This document shows positions 62,300-64,000 of a stretch of 64,000 nucleotides of DNA, one piece after another. The DNA comes from Lichenifustis flavocetrariae. Its GTDB lineage: Bacteria > Pseudomonadota > Alphaproteobacteria > Rhizobiales > Beijerinckiaceae. Every line of letters starts with the position of its first letter. Position 1 is the stretch's first letter. The stretch is taken from contig NZ_JAMOIM010000006.1 of the NCBI RefSeq assembly GCF_026130545.1, positions 186,001-250,000 of the forward strand. Reading direction: 5' to 3'. The notes beneath the pieces are model-generated. The model had not been told where the DNA came from. It saw only the letters and a program-made list of their open reading frames with translations, and did not search any database. The translations under genes were made by a program, and so were the position numbers.

Positions 62300-63106
62300 T
62301 CAAGCCAGAATTTCGATCGGGTCGCCTTCTGCGATGCGTCCTTGCGTGCGCGGGATGATGTTCTGGCCGAACAGGACCTGACCGGCGGCATCACGGCGGA
62401 ATCTCTGCAGGGTCCGGATGGGTTCGGCGCCGGGGTGGCGTGCACCGGTGATCTGATCGGTCGTCGTCACGATGCAACGCGCACAGGGCTTGACCACGTC
62501 GAATGTGACCGCGCCCACCCGCAGGCGCTTCCATCCATCCTCCGCCCAAGGAAGCGCGCCGTCGACGACGATGTTCGGCCGAAACCGGTCCATCGGTACC
62601 GGTTCCGCCAATCGGCCGTTCAGGTCTGCTAGCGATGCGGTCGACGTCAGCAGCAGCGGGAAGCCATCGGCGAAGCTGACGCGATCCTCCGCGGTGCCGA
62701 AGCGCGGATCGACGGGCCGCGCCGCCGCCGGGTCCGCCATGAAAACGAGCCGGCACTCTCGGCCCAAGGCCGCGCGGAGCCAATCGTCCGCTGTCTGTGA
62801 CACGGCGCGAGCCTCCACGCGATCCCGCCAAACCGTCACGATCAGGCTTTCGGCTTCGTCACCAGGTCGGTCGACCGCGAGCGTGGCGCCGTCGGGATGG
62901 GTGATCATCAAGCCCGCGCCGTCGAACCACGCCTCGATAGTGGCCATCGCGGGCAGTTCACGCTGGGTGAGAAAACGCCCGGTCGCATCGACGATCAGAA
63001 AACGGCGGTCGCCCGCGAGCCCCCAGGCTTCCACGTCCGCCGAAGCAGTGCCCCGGCCTCGCAGCGATTTGACGGGGAAGATGGTGAGAGCGGCAACGTT
63101 CGGCAT
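62300..63106 (-). CDS. MOSC domain protein (YcbX-like)
   Basis: A 268-residue protein. Residues ~1-110 form the MOSC N-terminal beta-barrel ([32 protein letters not shown]). Residues ~125-268 form the MOSC domain with the molybdenum-cofactor cysteine in [16 protein letters not shown]. Homologues such as YcbX and mARC reduce N-hydroxylated compounds using electrons from a partner ferredoxin-type protein; no such partner domain is fused here. Start 63106 is chosen by domain length. Confidence 0.88.
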   Translation of the reverse strand: MPNVAALTIFPVKSLRGRGTASADVEAWGLAGDRRFLIVDATGRFLTQRELPAMATIEAWFDGAGLMITHPDGATLAVDRPGDEAESLIVTVWRDRVEARAVSQTADDWLRAALGRECRLVFMADPAAARPVDPRFGTAEDRVSFADGFPLLLTSTASLADLNGRLAEPVPMDRFRPNIVVDGALPWAEDGWKRLRVGAVTFDVVKPCARCIVTTTDQITGARHPGAEPIRTLQRFRRDAAGQVLFGQNIIPRTQGRIAEGDPIEILA

Positions 63107-63422
63107 GGCGAGTTCCGGGAGCAGCCCGTCTTTGGAAGCTATCCCTTCAAACATACAGAGCACCAGAAGCGGCGGCAGGCCGCCCATTTTTTACGCCCCG
63201 ACGGAACTTTTTAGATGTTGCGGATCGGCAACATCTAAAGTGTCCATCCTCATGCTCCACATTCACACAACTTGGATAGATCAGACGAATACTACTGAAA
63301 GAAGAAATAATAAGCCTAACAGTTTTACCACAGCGTCCCCCTGTCGGATGCAGGCTCCATATTGTGAACACAAACAAACATCATTTGCCCCGCCGTTCGA
63401 AACGGAAAAGGATGATGATATA
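63107..63422. other. AT-rich divergent intergenic region with a 12-bp-arm palindrome
   Basis: About 315 bases between the divergent MOSC and RlpA-like genes, more AT-rich than its neighbours. At 63210-63239 lies TTTAGATGTTGC - GGATCG - GCAACATCTAAA, a perfect inverted repeat. It may be an operator for the divergent genes or a stem-loop; TTTTTTA at ~63187 precedes it. No gene is supported in this stretch. Confidence 0.5.
63210..63239. repeat. perfect 12-bp inverted repeat
   Basis: Arms TTTAGATGTTGC (63210-63221) and GCAACATCTAAA (63228-63239) with a 6-base spacer GGATCG. Its position between divergent genes suggests an operator or an mRNA stem. Confidence 0.7.
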
Positions 63423-63809
63423 GTGAGATCCGGATTTGTTGTTAGCGTTGCGTTAACTGTTGGTATGCTTGCAAACCATTCTTCCGCTCAGGCCCATTAC
63501 GTTCATCGCTTTTCTCACGGGTCTACGCCACGTCTCAGCGGGTTGGCTTCATGGTATGGCCCCGGCTTCCAAGGCCGGCGAACGGCCAGTGGCGAACGCT
63601 TCAACAGCAACGGTCTGACTGCCGCGCACCGGTCGCTGCCCCTCGGATGTCATGTGCTGGTCACGAATCGCGCGAATGGCCGCTCCGTCGTGGTCCGGAT
63701 CAATGATCGGGGGCCCTTTGGGACCGGCAAGGTGATCGACCTGTCGCACGCCTCGGCCCGCGCGATCGGCATGAACGGGTCGGCCCCCGTGAGCCTCGCG
63801 CCGCTCTGA
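63423..63809 (+). CDS. RlpA-like exported double-psi beta-barrel protein
   Basis: A 128-residue exported protein. The GTG start at 63423 gives signal peptide [20 protein letters not shown] (cleaved near AQA|HYV); AAAAGGA lies somewhat far upstream. The remainder is a complete double-psi beta-barrel of the RlpA family: [56 protein letters not shown]. The catalytic-type Asp and His of RlpA lytic transglycosylases are in INDRGPF and TAAHRSL. It lacks the SPOR domain of full-length RlpA, so septal targeting is unlikely. Confidence 0.88.
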   Translation: MRSGFVVSVALTVGMLANHSSAQAHYVHRFSHGSTPRLSGLASWYGPGFQGRRTASGERFNSNGLTAAHRSLPLGCHVLVTNRANGRSVVVRINDRGPFGTGKVIDLSHASARAIGMNGSAPVSLAPL

Positions 63810-63925
63810 GGCCGCCGCTACTGCATCAAATTTACCACCGTGCTGGCTTTCCGCCGGCGCGGTCGTTCCGGCAATTGCCGAGCCGAGGCGAAGCTTTGTA
63901 AGATTTTTGTAATGAGGACGATTTG

Positions 63926-64000
63926 ATGATGAGACGTTGGCTGGCTTTTGTCTTGGTCTGGATGGACTTTACCGGCGGGGCAATGGCCCAGCCCGGCCAT
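63926..64000 (+). CDS. exported protein, N-terminal fragment cut by window end
   Basis: ATG 63926 (or 63929), preceded by GAGGACG, opens a frame that runs off the window. Only 25 codons are visible: MMRRWLAFVLVWMDFTGG then AMAQPGH, a typical signal peptide with AMA|QP as the likely cleavage site. Nothing can be said about function. Confidence 0.6.
   Translation, partial: MMRRWLAFVLVWMDFTGGAMAQPGH

Noticed and set aside
1-64000. Search for tRNA, rRNA, CRISPR arrays, insertion sequences and prophage genes
   Set aside because: No regularly spaced repeats, transposase or integrase frames, or recognisable RNA genes were seen by eye. Only the RecD-like fragment at the left edge could hint at a mobile element, and that is not enough.

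Overview
The window is GC-rich, densely coded, and looks like the chromosome of an alphaproteobacterium of the Hyphomicrobiales (Rhizobiales), most likely a pigmented Beijerinckiaceae/Methylobacteriaceae/Lichenihabitans-type organism. The evidence is a Shemin-pathway 5-aminolevulinate synthase, betaine-lipid genes btaA-btaB, BluB, a DUF1244 / N-formylglutamate amidohydrolase / DUF1036 / pyruvate kinase neighbourhood familiar from Rhizobiales, and a carotenoid cluster crtX-crtY-crtI-crtB. No rRNA, tRNA, CRISPR array, integrase or transposase was seen. The taxon is an inference.

Layout. 0-6.8 kb: the 3' end of a RecD-like helicase, a secreted Ala/Pro-rich protein, fhs, hemA, an aminotransferase, mscL and an ETF-beta lysine methyltransferase-like protein. 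6.8-10.1 kb: a zinc uptake operon (ATPase, permease, binding protein, plus a 41-aa membrane ORF coupled to the ATPase) divergent from a zur-like gene, with two candidate Zur boxes between them. 10.3-15.2 kb: a VPLPA-CTERM protein, polA and iolE. 15.2-22 kb: iolC, separated from iolE by four hairpins, an SGNH hydrolase, a branched-chain-type binding protein and an aldo/keto reductase-RidA fusion. 22-24 kb: small poorly known genes and an AT-rich patch. 24.1-29.7 kb: a carbohydrate cluster on the minus strand (ADP-dependent PFK/GK-like kinase, ABC binding protein, SDR, DeoR regulator, class I aldolase) with no permease or transporter ATPase. 29.8-37.9 kb: a lytic transglycosylase, an MFS transporter and a stress-type group (SDR, two DUF2382 proteins, a CsbD-like protein), then parA with two small companions. 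38-46.1 kb: DHH phosphoesterase, btaAB, an MFS transporter, ftsY-yciB, a pseudouridine synthase and bluB. 46.1-52.6 kb: an MMPL/RND protein, kdgK-eda and two single-domain response regulators. 52.7-57.6 kb: crtXYIB, every junction overlapping by 4 bases. 57.6-64 kb: the DUF1244 to pyk group, a lipoprotein, a MOSC protein, an RlpA-like protein and the start of another exported protein.

How the genes fit together. iolC/iolE serve myo-inositol breakdown. kdgK/eda send 2-keto-3-deoxygluconate to pyruvate and glyceraldehyde-3-phosphate. The 24-30 kb cluster looks like a partial import-oxidise-phosphorylate-cleave route for an unidentified sugar or polyol and is the best candidate for undescribed biochemistry. 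The crt genes take geranylgeranyl diphosphate to lycopene, beta-carotene and glycosylated carotenoids, but crtE and crtZ are not here. btaAB make a phosphorus-free membrane lipid. The DUF2382/CsbD group has an EcfG-like promoter candidate. Several very short membrane ORFs were found by reading the gaps directly.
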